The notes: generated by a model from the letters alone, not told the origin. DNA of 13,831 nucleotides from Nitrospinota bacterium (GCA_022567815.1 JADFGI010000036.1:1-13831); one strand, 5' to 3'. Positions 1 to 7,477 are shown, counted from the first letter of the stretch. A program made the numbers and translations.

Positions 1-659
1 AACCACTGCACCCCGCCGACAACAAATGAGACCAAGTAGGCACCCAAGAAACAGAAAGCGACTCCCAGCATTGCTATGGGAACCAACCAGGCAACCACCA
101 ACGAGATATTAACGAACACGATCGCCGTGGCGGACTTGGTTAAACTTCTTATCATATAGCGCATCGGGAATGGTAGAACCATCGATGCTGTGTTCAATAG
201 AAACGCGGAAATCAGGAACGGCTCCGGGCTGAAGTCAAAGTAATTTGCGATTAGAAGTACGAAAAGCATGTGGCGCATCAGCTCGTTGGTAGGCGAGCCG
301 GTAGCGGTTTTCGGGGGGGAACTGACCCGGGAAACGACGCGCAACAAAATCGCGATCACAGCCACAAGGGAAAATAAAGTGCAGGAACCACCGTAGTGCA
401 TGCCAACAGCCATGACCAAAAGGATATGCGCGACCGCGTCACAAACATTGTCCAGGTTAGCCCCAAATTTGCTTCGGAGGTCCAGTTTGTTGGCAAGGAT
501 TCCATCGAGATCATCCATGATGTTGTTGTAGATGATCAAGGGGATCAGGTATTGAAAACCACCCTCCATGAAGAGGATTGCCAGCGGGAGAACTCCGAGG
601 ATGGAAACGATATTTGGCAGGTTCCGGTATGTAAATCTTCCAACACCCAGATCCTTCAT
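1..659 (-). CDS. CDP-alcohol phosphatidyltransferase family membrane enzyme (C-terminus cut by window edge)
   Basis: On the minus strand an open frame starts at ATG 659-657 and runs without a stop to the window edge (219 codons). Residues 12-20 (RNLPNIVSI) resemble the usual amphipathic start of this family. The signature D-x2-D-G-x2-A-R-x8-G-x3-D-x3-D is visible as D49, D52, G53, A56, N57, G66, D70 and D74, so every position except the Arg is kept; the Arg is Asn. Several hydrophobic segments follow, as expected for a six-helix membrane enzyme. Family members move a phospho-alcohol from a CDP-alcohol onto an acceptor such as a lipid or inositol phosphate. The ATG shares one base with the TGA of the preceding methyltransferase remnant, suggesting translational coupling. 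The substrate cannot be read from the sequence. The neighbouring inositol genes and a LicC/PntC-like cytidylyltransferase make a lipid-headgroup role likely (inference). Confidence 0.85.
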   Translation of the reverse strand, partial: MKDLGVGRFTYRNLPNIVSILGVLPLAILFMEGGFQYLIPLIIYNNIMDDLDGILANKLDLRSKFGANLDNVCDAVAHILLVMAVGMHYGGSCTLFSLVAVIAILLRVVSRVSSPPKTATGSPTNELMRHMLFVLLIANYFDFSPEPFLISAFLLNTASMVLPFPMRYMIRSLTKSATAIVFVNISLVVAWLVPIAMLGVAFCFLGAYLVSFVVGGVQW

Positions 660-1431
660 CAGTTTGTGAAATTTACATCATTGTTTCTGGAAGGTTCCCT
701 GCAACCTTTGCGAAGCACAAAAAAGTGGTTTGTCAAATCAGGGAAATAAATGCCTATTTTGGCGGGAAGTCGTGTTATCCACGGATCCCCTGATTTTAGC
801 CCCCAGTACACCAGACATCCCATGGCGGAAAGTCCTTGTCGTTTCTCAGGAATAGTCGCCTTCCATTTTTTAATGGATTCGCATCCCATTTGCATGAGGA
901 CGTAGGGTACGTTCAATTCCACTTTGGCCACCGACAGACCGCCTTCATGAAAATTTGGGCGTAAGTTTTGACCGAACGATACACCACCTGGTAAGTTCCT
1001 TGTCGCGTAACCGTTTCATTTCGGACGGTACTCTCACGGCACAAAATAACACCATTGGGTTCGAGGTCACCTTCTGTAACAGGTTGATGACATCACATTC
1101 ATTGAGATACATTAATAATCCGCCAAGAAAAATTAACGAAAAACGGTCCTCTGGCTCAAACGACAAGACATCAGTATTGATGGAAAGGACATTGGCGTAG
1201 GGAGAGCACCGTTGGACCAGGGATTCATACAATGGCACGCTTGCTTCAACAGCAACAACCTTGCCAAATTGTTTGGCAAAGTATTCGGCCCAATATCCAA
1301 CGCCACTTCCCATATCCAGCACAGCGCCACTAGGTATCAGTATTTGCGCTTTGGATTAATCGTTGGACAATTCTGGATTCAGCGTGAAAGCGAAAGCGGC
1401 CAGCGCTGGCGGGCAACCCAAACCCATCCAT
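659..1431 (-). pseudogene. Frameshifted class I SAM-dependent methyltransferase
   Basis: Three reading-frame pieces together make one methyltransferase of roughly 255 residues. Piece 1 starts at ATG 1431-1429, preceded by AAGGA, and ends in a stop near 1332. Piece 2 contains the SAM-binding motif I (VLDMGSGVGYW, around 1290-1325) and a following acidic residue in VVAVEAS. Piece 3 continues with SVAKVELNVPYVLMQ and ends at TGA 661-659. Between pieces 2 and 3 a short third frame reads TYQVVYRSVKTYAQIFMKA (about 942-996). The breaks lie near 1338-1345, 998-999 and 939-940. Each can be repaired by adding single bases to short homopolymers, for example GG to GGG at the last two, giving DKGTYQVV and MKAGLSVA. 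This could be a decaying gene or local sequencing error; the sequence alone does not decide. The gene sits between the HD-domain gene and the CDP-alcohol transferase, so it may have methylated a product of the cluster (inference). Confidence 0.75.
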
Positions 1432-1537
1432 GTATCCTTAGCTGTTCCCCGTCAAAGCCATGTGGACCAGAAAGGATAATAAGTTAAGAGACACTTTCTG
1501 ATAAACTTTTTAAAACGGTTTTGAACAAAATCGTACG

Positions 1538-2137
1538 CTACGAGGCCTGTTTTTTAGATTCTAAAACCTCTTTTCCGCCAGTTCGTCCAATGGCCTCATT
1601 TAATAAGCGCGTCAGAGTTTGGTTTTCATAGGTTATGCCTTTGACTACCTCTTTTCCTTGTGAAGAAAGCCGCCGATAGCCCCAAACACACCGGCGTTTC
1701 GTTTCATCCCAGCCCTCGCGTTGGAAGTACAAAGGCATGTTGACATCAAAATAGGAAATACTATCAGCATCCTTGAGCAGGTCGGAACGAGGGTCGCCGC
1801 CCACTTCATGAATGGTTACAAGACGGCAAGCTTCGTCGGCAATGGGTTTGGCCACTTGGCAATCATCCAGAATTTCCCGCAGAATCTTCGCCCCGTTTTG
1901 GGCATGCGCGGCTTTGAAGACATCATAATCGTCAAAATCGGAGCGGCGCACCTTTCGCGTTTCCACTGCTCTGTCAATATCATGAGCGAGCGCGGCAATT
2001 TGCATGGCCGGATCGGCTGCGGGATCGAATTTGAGAAGCCATTCGAGCGTGTTGTCGGCATGCACCGGGTCTTCAGGCACTCTGGAACCGGCAATGACTT
2101 CCCGGATTTTGTGTTTGGCGCATTCGATCCTATCCAT
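1538..2137 (-). CDS. HD-domain metal-dependent phosphohydrolase-like protein
   Basis: This 199-residue soluble protein carries a likely HD-superfamily metal site: H26 (DPVHADNT), H52-D53 (ALAHDIDRA), H78 (KAAHAQNG), H110 (TIHEVGG) and a later acidic D123/D125 (KDADSISYF). HD enzymes are mostly phosphatases or phosphodiesterases using one or two divalent metals. The open frame extends upstream to a TTG at 2173, but ATG 2137-2135 is preferred: it overlaps the upstream gene's TAG stop by 8 bases (ATGGATAG), a common coupling arrangement. The ribosome site is weak in either case. Directly following the inositol-phosphate transferase gene, it is a candidate for removing a phosphate from that enzyme's product (DIPP or a phosphatidylinositol-phosphate-like lipid). 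That role is inference; the HD-fold call is firmer than the substrate. No signal peptide or membrane segment is visible. Confidence 0.85.
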   Translation of the reverse strand: MDRIECAKHKIREVIAGSRVPEDPVHADNTLEWLLKFDPAADPAMQIAALAHDIDRAVETRKVRRSDFDDYDVFKAAHAQNGAKILREILDDCQVAKPIADEACRLVTIHEVGGDPRSDLLKDADSISYFDVNMPLYFQREGWDETKRRCVWGYRRLSSQGKEVVKGITYENQTLTRLLNEAIGRTGGKEVLESKKQAS

Positions 2138-3452
2138 GATCCCGGCAGACGATGAGACGGCGTATGGTTTCAAGGTTCATCGTCACGGCGATTAGTAGCA
2201 GTGTCCAAAAAGGTATATGGAGCACAGCACCGAGAAATATGATGAAGACACGAATATCCCGGCCTATCCGGAGTCCTCTGCCTTGGCGAATCTGACGGCT
2301 CATCAGATGGTCGTATTTGTCCGCCGTGTAACTCAACAAAAAAGACCCAATGATTGCCAGGAATCCGACAAACAGGACAAGGCCTTCCGTCCTATCCGCG
2401 TGAGCGTGCCAGGTGAGGCCAAAAAGAAGGAATGCGTCGGCATAGCGGTCCAGCACGGCATCCAGCCATTTCCCGTAGTCGCTGGTTTGGAATTTGAGCC
2501 GTGCCACTTCCCCATCGCAACCGTCGATCACCGAGGCAAATTGACCGATAACGCCGCCCAGGAAAAGGGCAAAATAACCGCCAAGGGCGAACAGACCGGC
2601 GGCCAGCACCGAAAACAGAAACGAGACAAGGGAGATCTGATTTGGGGTAATCGAATAATTCACCAGCCGACGGGAAATCCAAATCGATAAAGGCCGATTC
2701 AAAAAACGGGCCACGGGGCCATCGTTGACCTTTCCCCGCATATTGGCCATGAGCGCGTTTTCCGCCCGCTCGAAAGCTTCGGGGTCATCGACGTCGATCC
2801 AGAACTGACCGTCGATGTCGATCGCGTTCGCCAAGCCCTCGCTGGCAAGCCTCCGCACCGCTCCAGATAAGGAGGTATCGCCGGTTGCTTCCGCACAGCG
2901 TTCCAATGCGTCGAAAATGGCGGGAGTGCATACGAACAAACCAGTATCAAATCCATTGTAATCCTTCAGGTTTTTACCGATATCCTGAATCTTTTCGCCT
3001 TCGGTTCTAACTCGGGTAACATCCTCTAAATCGATCAGGGAATTGCTCATGTTTCTATCGACGCCGAGGGCAATTTCTCCATCGGTTAATGGAAGCTCCA
3101 CTAACTTGCGGACGATAGAAGAATTAAAGAGGTGATCCGCCATCAGCAACAAAAAGGGTTCGCGCAGGTAATCCCGCGCCTTGAGTACTGAAAGGCCGTT
3201 TTCTTTTTCCCAATCCTCATTAACGATGGGAGTGATGCCAATACCGAGACGTTTGGCTAAGCGGTCAAGAAAAACGCAAACGCTCTCTCTCTGGTAACCG
3301 GTGACCACAAAAAAGTCATCCGCTCCAGCCTCAACGGCACAGCGGATGACCCGTTCGATTAAAGGGATGCCAAAAAGTGGAACGAGGGGCTTGCTATCGC
3401 CCTTGCTCCGCAAGCGGTGGCCTTTGCCCGCGGCGATAATTAGACACTTCAT
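2130..3452 (-). CDS. Bifunctional CTP:inositol-1-phosphate cytidylyltransferase / CDP-alcohol phosphotransferase (IPCT-DIPPS type)
   Basis: This 440-residue fusion has two recognisable parts. Residues 1-235 form a nucleotidyltransferase: the nucleotide loop LIIAAGKGHRL (4-14), KPLVP (21-25), a metal-binding-type Asp in LLMADH (102-107) and DVDDPEAF (220-227). Residues 250-440 form a polytopic membrane CDP-alcohol transferase with a complete signature: D310, D313, G314, A317, R318, G327, D331, D335. The same domain order is known for archaeal and hyperthermophile IPCT-DIPPS, which makes CDP-inositol from inositol-1-phosphate and then joins it to a second inositol-1-phosphate, giving di-myo-inositol-phosphate phosphate. 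Related proteins may use a lipid acceptor instead, giving an inositol phospholipid. The inositol-phosphate synthase gene lies just upstream (7-base gap), supplying the substrate, and the HD gene overlaps the 3' end. Catalytic assignment to inositol is strong from context and domain order; the final acceptor is not determined. Confidence 0.9.
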   Translation of the reverse strand: MKCLIIAAGKGHRLRSKGDSKPLVPLFGIPLIERVIRCAVEAGADDFFVVTGYQRESVCVFLDRLAKRLGIGITPIVNEDWEKENGLSVLKARDYLREPFLLLMADHLFNSSIVRKLVELPLTDGEIALGVDRNMSNSLIDLEDVTRVRTEGEKIQDIGKNLKDYNGFDTGLFVCTPAIFDALERCAEATGDTSLSGAVRRLASEGLANAIDIDGQFWIDVDDPEAFERAENALMANMRGKVNDGPVARFLNRPLSIWISRRLVNYSITPNQISLVSFLFSVLAAGLFALGGYFALFLGGVIGQFASVIDGCDGEVARLKFQTSDYGKWLDAVLDRYADAFLLFGLTWHAHADRTEGLVLFVGFLAIIGSFLLSYTADKYDHLMSRQIRQGRGLRIGRDIRVFIIFLGAVLHIPFWTLLLIAVTMNLETIRRLIVCRDHG

Positions 3453-3459
3453 CTAGGTT

Positions 3460-4647
3460 TCAATTTTGGTTTAGATTTTCTGAAACCAAATCTGGAGACG
3501 CCCCAAGCTTAAGCCCCTCATTAATGAGCAGGAGGTCTTTGCCCTGAGTAAGCTGGGTTCCCTGGATGAAACGCTCAATCATTTGAAATGCCTCATCATC
3601 GGTGAATTGGTGGAGGGGATGTTTACAGAAATAAGCCGAAGGGGCAAGAAGGACTCCACCTTGTCCCCGGTTCAATGCCAGTTTTGTACAACGTATGGAG
3701 TCGATGACGACTCCGGCGGAATTAGGTGAATCCTCCACGGAAAGCCTAAGCTCAATATTCATGGGTACGTCGCCAAAGAGTTTGCCTTCCATTCGAATGA
3801 AACAGATTTTGTTGTCCTTTTGCCAGGGCACGTAATCGCTGGGTCCCACATGGATGTTTTTGTCGGCCAGGCGATGGGCGGTAACGGATTGAACCGCTTC
3901 CGTTTTGGATTTTTTCTTCGAGGCCAGGCGATGGCGGTTGAGCATGTTGAGAAAATCGGTGTTGCCGCCGGTATTGAGCTGGTAGGTCCGTTCCAGCTTG
4001 ACGCCGCGTTTCTTGAACAGGTCGGTCAGTACCCGGTGGGTAATGGTCGCCCCGACCTGTGACTTGATGTCATCACCGACAATGGGAATATTCTTTTCCT
4101 CAAAACGCTTGGCCCATACGGGGTCGCTGGCGATAAACACCGGTATGTTGTTAATGAACGCAACATTAGCTTCCAGTGCACACTCGGCATAAAACCGAGT
4201 CGCTTTTTCCGAGCCAACGGGAAGATAATTGAGGAGAATTTCCGCGCCCGATTCCTTGAGAACCCGCACGACTTCTTCTTTAGTGGGTTCGGGGTTATCG
4301 GCCAGGACAAAAGTGTTTTCCGCATCATAATCGTTCATATGATCCGCGAAACCGTCCAAAACTTTACCCATCTGCACGGTGACTCCTGATGGAGGAATAT
4401 CAGGATTGAAAACCACACCGCAATTCGGTTTGGAAAAAATTGCTTGATGGACGTCGGTCCCAACCTTTCGTTTGTCAATATCAAAGGCCGCAACGACCCG
4501 GATGTCCTCCGGCTTATACCCTCCAATTTCATGATGCATCAGGCCGATGATATCTTGAGGCTCTTTATCTTTGTAATAATATATTCCTTGAATGAGGGAA
4601 CTAACGCAGTTACCAATACCAATCAAAGCAATTTTTATTTTTTCCAT
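3460..4647 (-). CDS. myo-inositol-1-phosphate synthase (inositol-3-phosphate synthase)
   Basis: This 395-residue cytosolic enzyme converts glucose-6-phosphate to 1L-myo-inositol-1-phosphate using NAD in a redox-neutral cyclisation. The NAD-binding loop is GIGNC (10-14). Family blocks follow: NNIPVFIASDP (166-176), GDDIKSQVGAT (191-201), NTGGNTDFLNM (225-235), KSKTEAV (246-252) and the C-terminal EDSPNSAGVVID (305-316). The length and these blocks fit the shorter prokaryotic (archaeal/actinobacterial) class rather than the longer eukaryotic class. ATG 4647 is preceded by GGAGG about ten bases upstream, a good ribosome site. The stop lies 7 bases before the IPCT-DIPPS start, so the two are almost certainly cotranscribed, with this product feeding the next enzyme. 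A 279-base gap upstream allows it a promoter of its own. Confidence 0.96.
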   Translation of the reverse strand: MEKIKIALIGIGNCVSSLIQGIYYYKDKEPQDIIGLMHHEIGGYKPEDIRVVAAFDIDKRKVGTDVHQAIFSKPNCGVVFNPDIPPSGVTVQMGKVLDGFADHMNDYDAENTFVLADNPEPTKEEVVRVLKESGAEILLNYLPVGSEKATRFYAECALEANVAFINNIPVFIASDPVWAKRFEEKNIPIVGDDIKSQVGATITHRVLTDLFKKRGVKLERTYQLNTGGNTDFLNMLNRHRLASKKKSKTEAVQSVTAHRLADKNIHVGPSDYVPWQKDNKICFIRMEGKLFGDVPMNIELRLSVEDSPNSAGVVIDSIRCTKLALNRGQGGVLLAPSAYFCKHPLHQFTDDEAFQMIERFIQGTQLTQGKDLLLINEGLKLGASPDLVSENLNQN

Positions 4648-4926
4648 CAGCTAAATTTCCTCCGAAGTAACTAAAAAAGGTTAAAAATAAGGGTGGGGGT
4701 TTTTGAACTAAATCGCAAGCTTAAGAAACCTGGTTTTTAGATTCCCATCTGTTGCTAATATCTCAGTTTTAAATTTGTTTAACTCACGGGTCGATGCCGC
4801 AACAAAGCGGTTAGCTTGTGCTGAAAATTTCTTTCCCATCCTATTTGACCCGTAAAGCCTACTCTCACCCATTGGATTCCCTTGTTTGTTTCATTGAAAA
4901 CCCTGAAATCGCCCTATTTGAAGCCT
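4648..4926. other. Intergenic gap upstream of inositol-phosphate synthase
   Basis: No credible reading frame is visible in this 279-base gap between two co-directional minus-strand genes. It is AT-rich near 4660-4790 and ends with the GGAGG ribosome site of the inositol-phosphate synthase. It may hold a promoter for the downstream genes, but no convincing -35/-10 pair, hairpin or riboswitch fold could be picked out by eye. Confidence 0.5.
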
Positions 4927-5754
4927 TCATCTTAAATGGGAAATGTGGCTCAAAGGCTCTAGGCTGGAGTTAATATATTCCGGCTGGCTGATCCGAAAAT
5001 TCCTGTTGATTTTCAAAGAAATCCGCTCAGCTTCGCTCAGGTCTTCTAATGTATCCACTTCGTACCAGCATTCTGCGTCAAAGAAAACGCTGTCAAAATC
5101 AAGACTGCCATCAGCGATCATTTGCCGAAATACCGCTTCGTAATAATAGTTTAAATTGTCGGAGGCGATATACCGATTCAAATACACAATGATTTTTTGC
5201 CACGATGACCATGACAGGCTATATATATTGACCGTCTTATAAACAACGTTTCTCATATTCCTGCCGGTCCCAAAAGCCGAAACCCGGCGCAAAGAATCTA
5301 ATGTAACTGTGGTTCCATTCATCCACGGCAACATATGAGATATGGCAATTTTATTTGGATAGAGAAGATCACCCAGCAGGGAGGCATCAAATATAATGTC
5401 GCTCTCGATCAGAAGAAATGACTCTTGAATTATTTCCTTTGTTAACCACAATGAGTAAATGTTGTTGGTTGTTTTATAAATCGGATTTACTATGTAGTCG
5501 ATTGTCAGGTCTCCTTCATATTCATCAAGAAACCTTCGGATACTTTGCTCAAAATGTCCAACAACGATCACTAATCGCTTGAACCCGTTCTGTTGCAGAC
5601 AGTAAAGCAATTCTTCGAGTATGGGTCTTCCATTTACTTCCGTAAGACATTTTGGGGTGGAATTCGTCAAGGGGTGAAGACGGCTTCCGGTGCCAGCGGC
5701 GAGTAAACACGCGGTGGTAATACGACCATTCTTAAATTTAATGTTGTTCGTCAA
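4927..5754 (-). CDS. LicC/PntC-like CTP:phospho-alcohol (phosphonate) cytidylyltransferase
   Basis: This 275-residue nucleotidyltransferase has the loop LLAAGTGSRLHPLT (17-30) followed by PKCL (34-37, K35), a metal-site Asp in ESD (117-119), and WYEVDTLEDL (230-239). YKTTNNIYSLW (93-103) is a block typical of choline-phosphate and 2-aminoethylphosphonate cytidylyltransferases (LicC, PntC), which load a phospho-alcohol or phosphonate onto CMP. The general fold is certain; the subgroup is inferred from that block, and a sugar-phosphate nucleotidyltransferase remains possible. The start is a TTG at 5754-5752, supported by an AGGA ribosome site seven bases upstream; no in-frame ATG is well placed. 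No PEP mutase or kinase that would identify the substrate lies in the window. Its CMP-activated product is a plausible donor for the separate CDP-alcohol transferase at the left edge. Confidence 0.88.
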   Translation of the reverse strand: MTNNIKFKNGRITTACLLAAGTGSRLHPLTNSTPKCLTEVNGRPILEELLYCLQQNGFKRLVIVVGHFEQSIRRFLDEYEGDLTIDYIVNPIYKTTNNIYSLWLTKEIIQESFLLIESDIIFDASLLGDLLYPNKIAISHMLPWMNGTTVTLDSLRRVSAFGTGRNMRNVVYKTVNIYSLSWSSWQKIIVYLNRYIASDNLNYYYEAVFRQMIADGSLDFDSVFFDAECWYEVDTLEDLSEAERISLKINRNFRISQPEYINSSLEPLSHISHLR

Positions 5755-6045
5755 TCAAACATCCTTTCCTATCATTCTTTTCCTAGGCCCAGCCGCAATT
5801 GTGCTTCACGTTATGTCATATTCCACTGAAAAAAAAGTTCCTGCCAGGAAAAGAACCTTGGTTTCGTTGAGGTCTTACTTACAAAGGTGAAGAAAACTAT
5901 GGGTTGGCTATGTTGCTTTATTTTTGAGCACGCTAGCTTATGGCGGGCTTCAGTCCATGAACTTCTATATCAGGGTGGCCACACTATACCATAAATCAAC
6001 TATGATTGGGGCAGGTTTCTTATTTTTCCTAAAACTCGTTGTAAG
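5755..6045. other. Intergenic region without a visible gene
   Basis: This 291-base stretch separates the cytidylyltransferase start from the TPR gene's present stop. Short frames on the plus strand here lack ribosome sites and protein-like composition. If the TPR gene's original stop at 6181-6179 is accepted, the non-coding stretch reaches 6178 (424 bases). The only signal recognised is the AGGA ribosome site for the TTG start at 5754. Confidence 0.5.
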
Positions 6046-7098
6046 TCAAAATAGCCAGGTTTTATCTGCGTGGAGGTTCGGCGAAAAAGTTCGAACTGAA
6101 ACCAGAAAAAGTTTCACGTCGTGAGCAAACTCGCCCTCCGCGGAGGAGTGCCGCGCATTCGTTCCAGCCCAAAACTGGTCAAGGAGATCGAACCAATTCC
6201 TCTCCGTTGCGATTGTATTTTTCCTTGAGTTCGATAGAAAATTGAGTTCGATAGAAAATTCGGTGGCTCTGCGCAATTGATTGATATTCCCGTTCTCGAT
6301 CGCCAATTTTTCCCATTGGTCCACATAGGCGAGAGCTTTCGTTCCATCCTTGAGAGAGTCATAGGCATAGGCGAGGTTACTGTAAGGGTATTCCAGTTTA
6401 GGATCAATGCGGATGGCTTCCTCAAAGGCGGTTATCGCTTTTTCATAACGGTTCAATCCCCTATACGCCCAACCCAGATTATTTTTCGAGTAAGCCGATT
6501 TCGGATTCAGCCGGATAGCTTTTTTGAGGATGGGGAGAGCGTCTTCGTACTGTTTTAAGCCGTTATAGGCCCATCCTAGATTGTTATGCGCGTCTGCATG
6601 ATCGGGGTCCAGCCGGACGGCCTCCTTAAGGACCGCAACGCCTTCCTTGAATTTCTTTTGACGATTATAGGTCCATCCCAGATTGTTGTGGGCGATGGCA
6701 TAGTTTGGGTCCAACAGGATCGCTTCCTTAAGATGCAGGATCGCTTCTTCATATAAACCGAGTTTGTTATACATAAAACCCAAATTGTTACGGGCGACCG
6801 CATTGTCCGGATGCACCCTGACGGCCTCCTTATATTCATGGACGGCTTCCCAATAGCGTCCCAACCTGGAAAACGCGAACCCAAGATTGTTATGCGACTC
6901 AAAATGGCTGGGATTTAACCGGATGGCTTTGCGGAATTCATCGACGGCTTCTTCATACTTTCCTGAGTCACTCAATTCATCTCCGCGCTGGTAATGGGCC
7001 TGAGCCTGGTCCCGGTTCGGCAAAGCGGAGGTGGGGACGGCGATCATCACGCCAAGCAGGATGGACAGGAGTATGGGAATTGCCAAACGCTGTTTCAT
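6046..7098 (-). CDS. Secreted tetratricopeptide repeat protein with altered C-terminus
   Basis: The 350-residue product starts with a Sec signal peptide (basic MKQR, hydrophobic 6-22, likely cleavage near TSA-LP, residue 25-26) and has no lipobox. Seven consecutive 34-residue TPR units follow (about 33-270), each close to the consensus with NNLGWAY, Y/F-EEA and LDP/LNP positions, so the protein is probably a periplasmic protein-interaction scaffold. After residue 285 the composition changes. A 17-bp tandem duplication there shifts the frame and gives about 65 residues unlike the TPR part. Removing one copy restores IELKEKYNRNGEELVRSP followed by a stop at 6181-6179, giving a 300-residue protein. 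The present tail is therefore probably recent and non-native. The partner is unknown. An extended -10 (TGCTATACT) lies about 112 bases upstream of the ATG. Confidence 0.9.
   Translation of the reverse strand: MKQRLAIPILLSILLGVMIAVPTSALPNRDQAQAHYQRGDELSDSGKYEEAVDEFRKAIRLNPSHFESHNNLGFAFSRLGRYWEAVHEYKEAVRVHPDNAVARNNLGFMYNKLGLYEEAILHLKEAILLDPNYAIAHNNLGWTYNRQKKFKEGVAVLKEAVRLDPDHADAHNNLGWAYNGLKQYEDALPILKKAIRLNPKSAYSKNNLGWAYRGLNRYEKAITAFEEAIRIDPKLEYPYSNLAYAYDSLKDGTKALAYVDQWEKLAIENGNINQLRRATEFSIELNFLSNSRKNTIATERNWFDLLDQFWAGTNARHSSAEGEFAHDVKLFLVSVRTFSPNLHADKTWLF
6225..6258. repeat. Perfect 17-bp tandem duplication inside the TPR gene
   Basis: The unit TTGAGTTCGATAGAAAA occurs twice back to back, at 6225-6241 and 6242-6258. 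Seventeen is not a multiple of three, so one copy shifts the TPR gene's reading frame. The frame with a single copy gives a charged helix and an early stop. Confidence 0.95.
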
Positions 7099-7209
7099 GA
7101 AAGGGCATCCGATGCGGTGAGTTTACAAAATTTTCCATACAGGCCAAAACGGGCAACAGGTGGATAAACTTTTGTATGCTCGGGATTTGCTGGTGCTTTG
7201 TTTTTATGG

Positions 7210-7218
7210 AGTATAGCA
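7210..7218 (-). promoter_or_regulatory. Possible extended -10 promoter for the TPR gene
   Basis: Read on the minus strand the sequence is TGC-TATACT, an extended -10 element matching five of six consensus bases, in the intergenic space between the TPR gene and the divergent small lipoprotein gene. The -35 match is poor (TTGGGA at a 19-base spacing), which is tolerated with an extended -10. This would leave a leader of about 105 bases. Confidence 0.35.
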
Positions 7219-7324
7219 ATATTAAGATTTATCGTCCCAAAAATTATGCTATGTTGAATATGGCGTATTAATATCAATTAGATATAAAGTAACCGTCATA
7301 AAGAGGAGAAAAGTTACGACGGTA

Positions 7325-7477
7325 TTGAAGAAAGCAATGCTGGTTGTGGCGATTTCTATTTTTGTGTTGGGAATTTCCGCATGCAAGGAAAAAGGACCGA
7401 CAGAAAAAGCGGAAGAGAAACTCGATCAAACGATGGAAAAAGCCGCGGATAAGACCAATGAATTATTGAGCAAGTGA
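7325..7477 (+). CDS. Small lipoprotein (50 residues)
   Basis: The frame starts at TTG 7325-7327 and ends at TGA 7475-7477. Residues 1-20 form a lipoprotein signal: basic MKKA, hydrophobic core, and lipobox ISAC with C20 as the lipidated residue. The 30-residue mature part (KEKGPTEKAEEKLDQTMEKA and the following ten residues) is strongly charged and should form one amphipathic helix. The TTG start is chosen because it gives the Lys-rich n-region; the in-frame ATG at 7337 would remove it. AGGAG at 7304-7308 is rather far (16 bases), so the exact start is uncertain. Size and layout resemble entericidin-like small lipoproteins, but no clear family match is claimed. It is transcribed divergently from the TPR gene. 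Confidence 0.75.
   Translation: MKKAMLVVAISIFVLGISACKEKGPTEKAEEKLDQTMEKAADKTNELLSK

Noticed and set aside
396..749. Plus-strand open frame of 117 codons
   Set aside because: It is antisense to the CDP-alcohol transferase, whose family signature is clear; no protein-like features.
1541..1560. Shared 14-base word (AAAAAACAGGCCTC on one strand) with 7979-7996, and TTTTTAGATTC shared with 4733-4743
   Set aside because: Short, AT-rich matches; the first lies in the end of a coding gene. Chance is sufficient explanation and no flanking repeat extends them.
2217..2690. Plus-strand open frame of 157 codons
   Set aside because: Antisense to the membrane half of the IPCT-DIPPS fusion; composition is low-complexity Lys/Gln with no domain.
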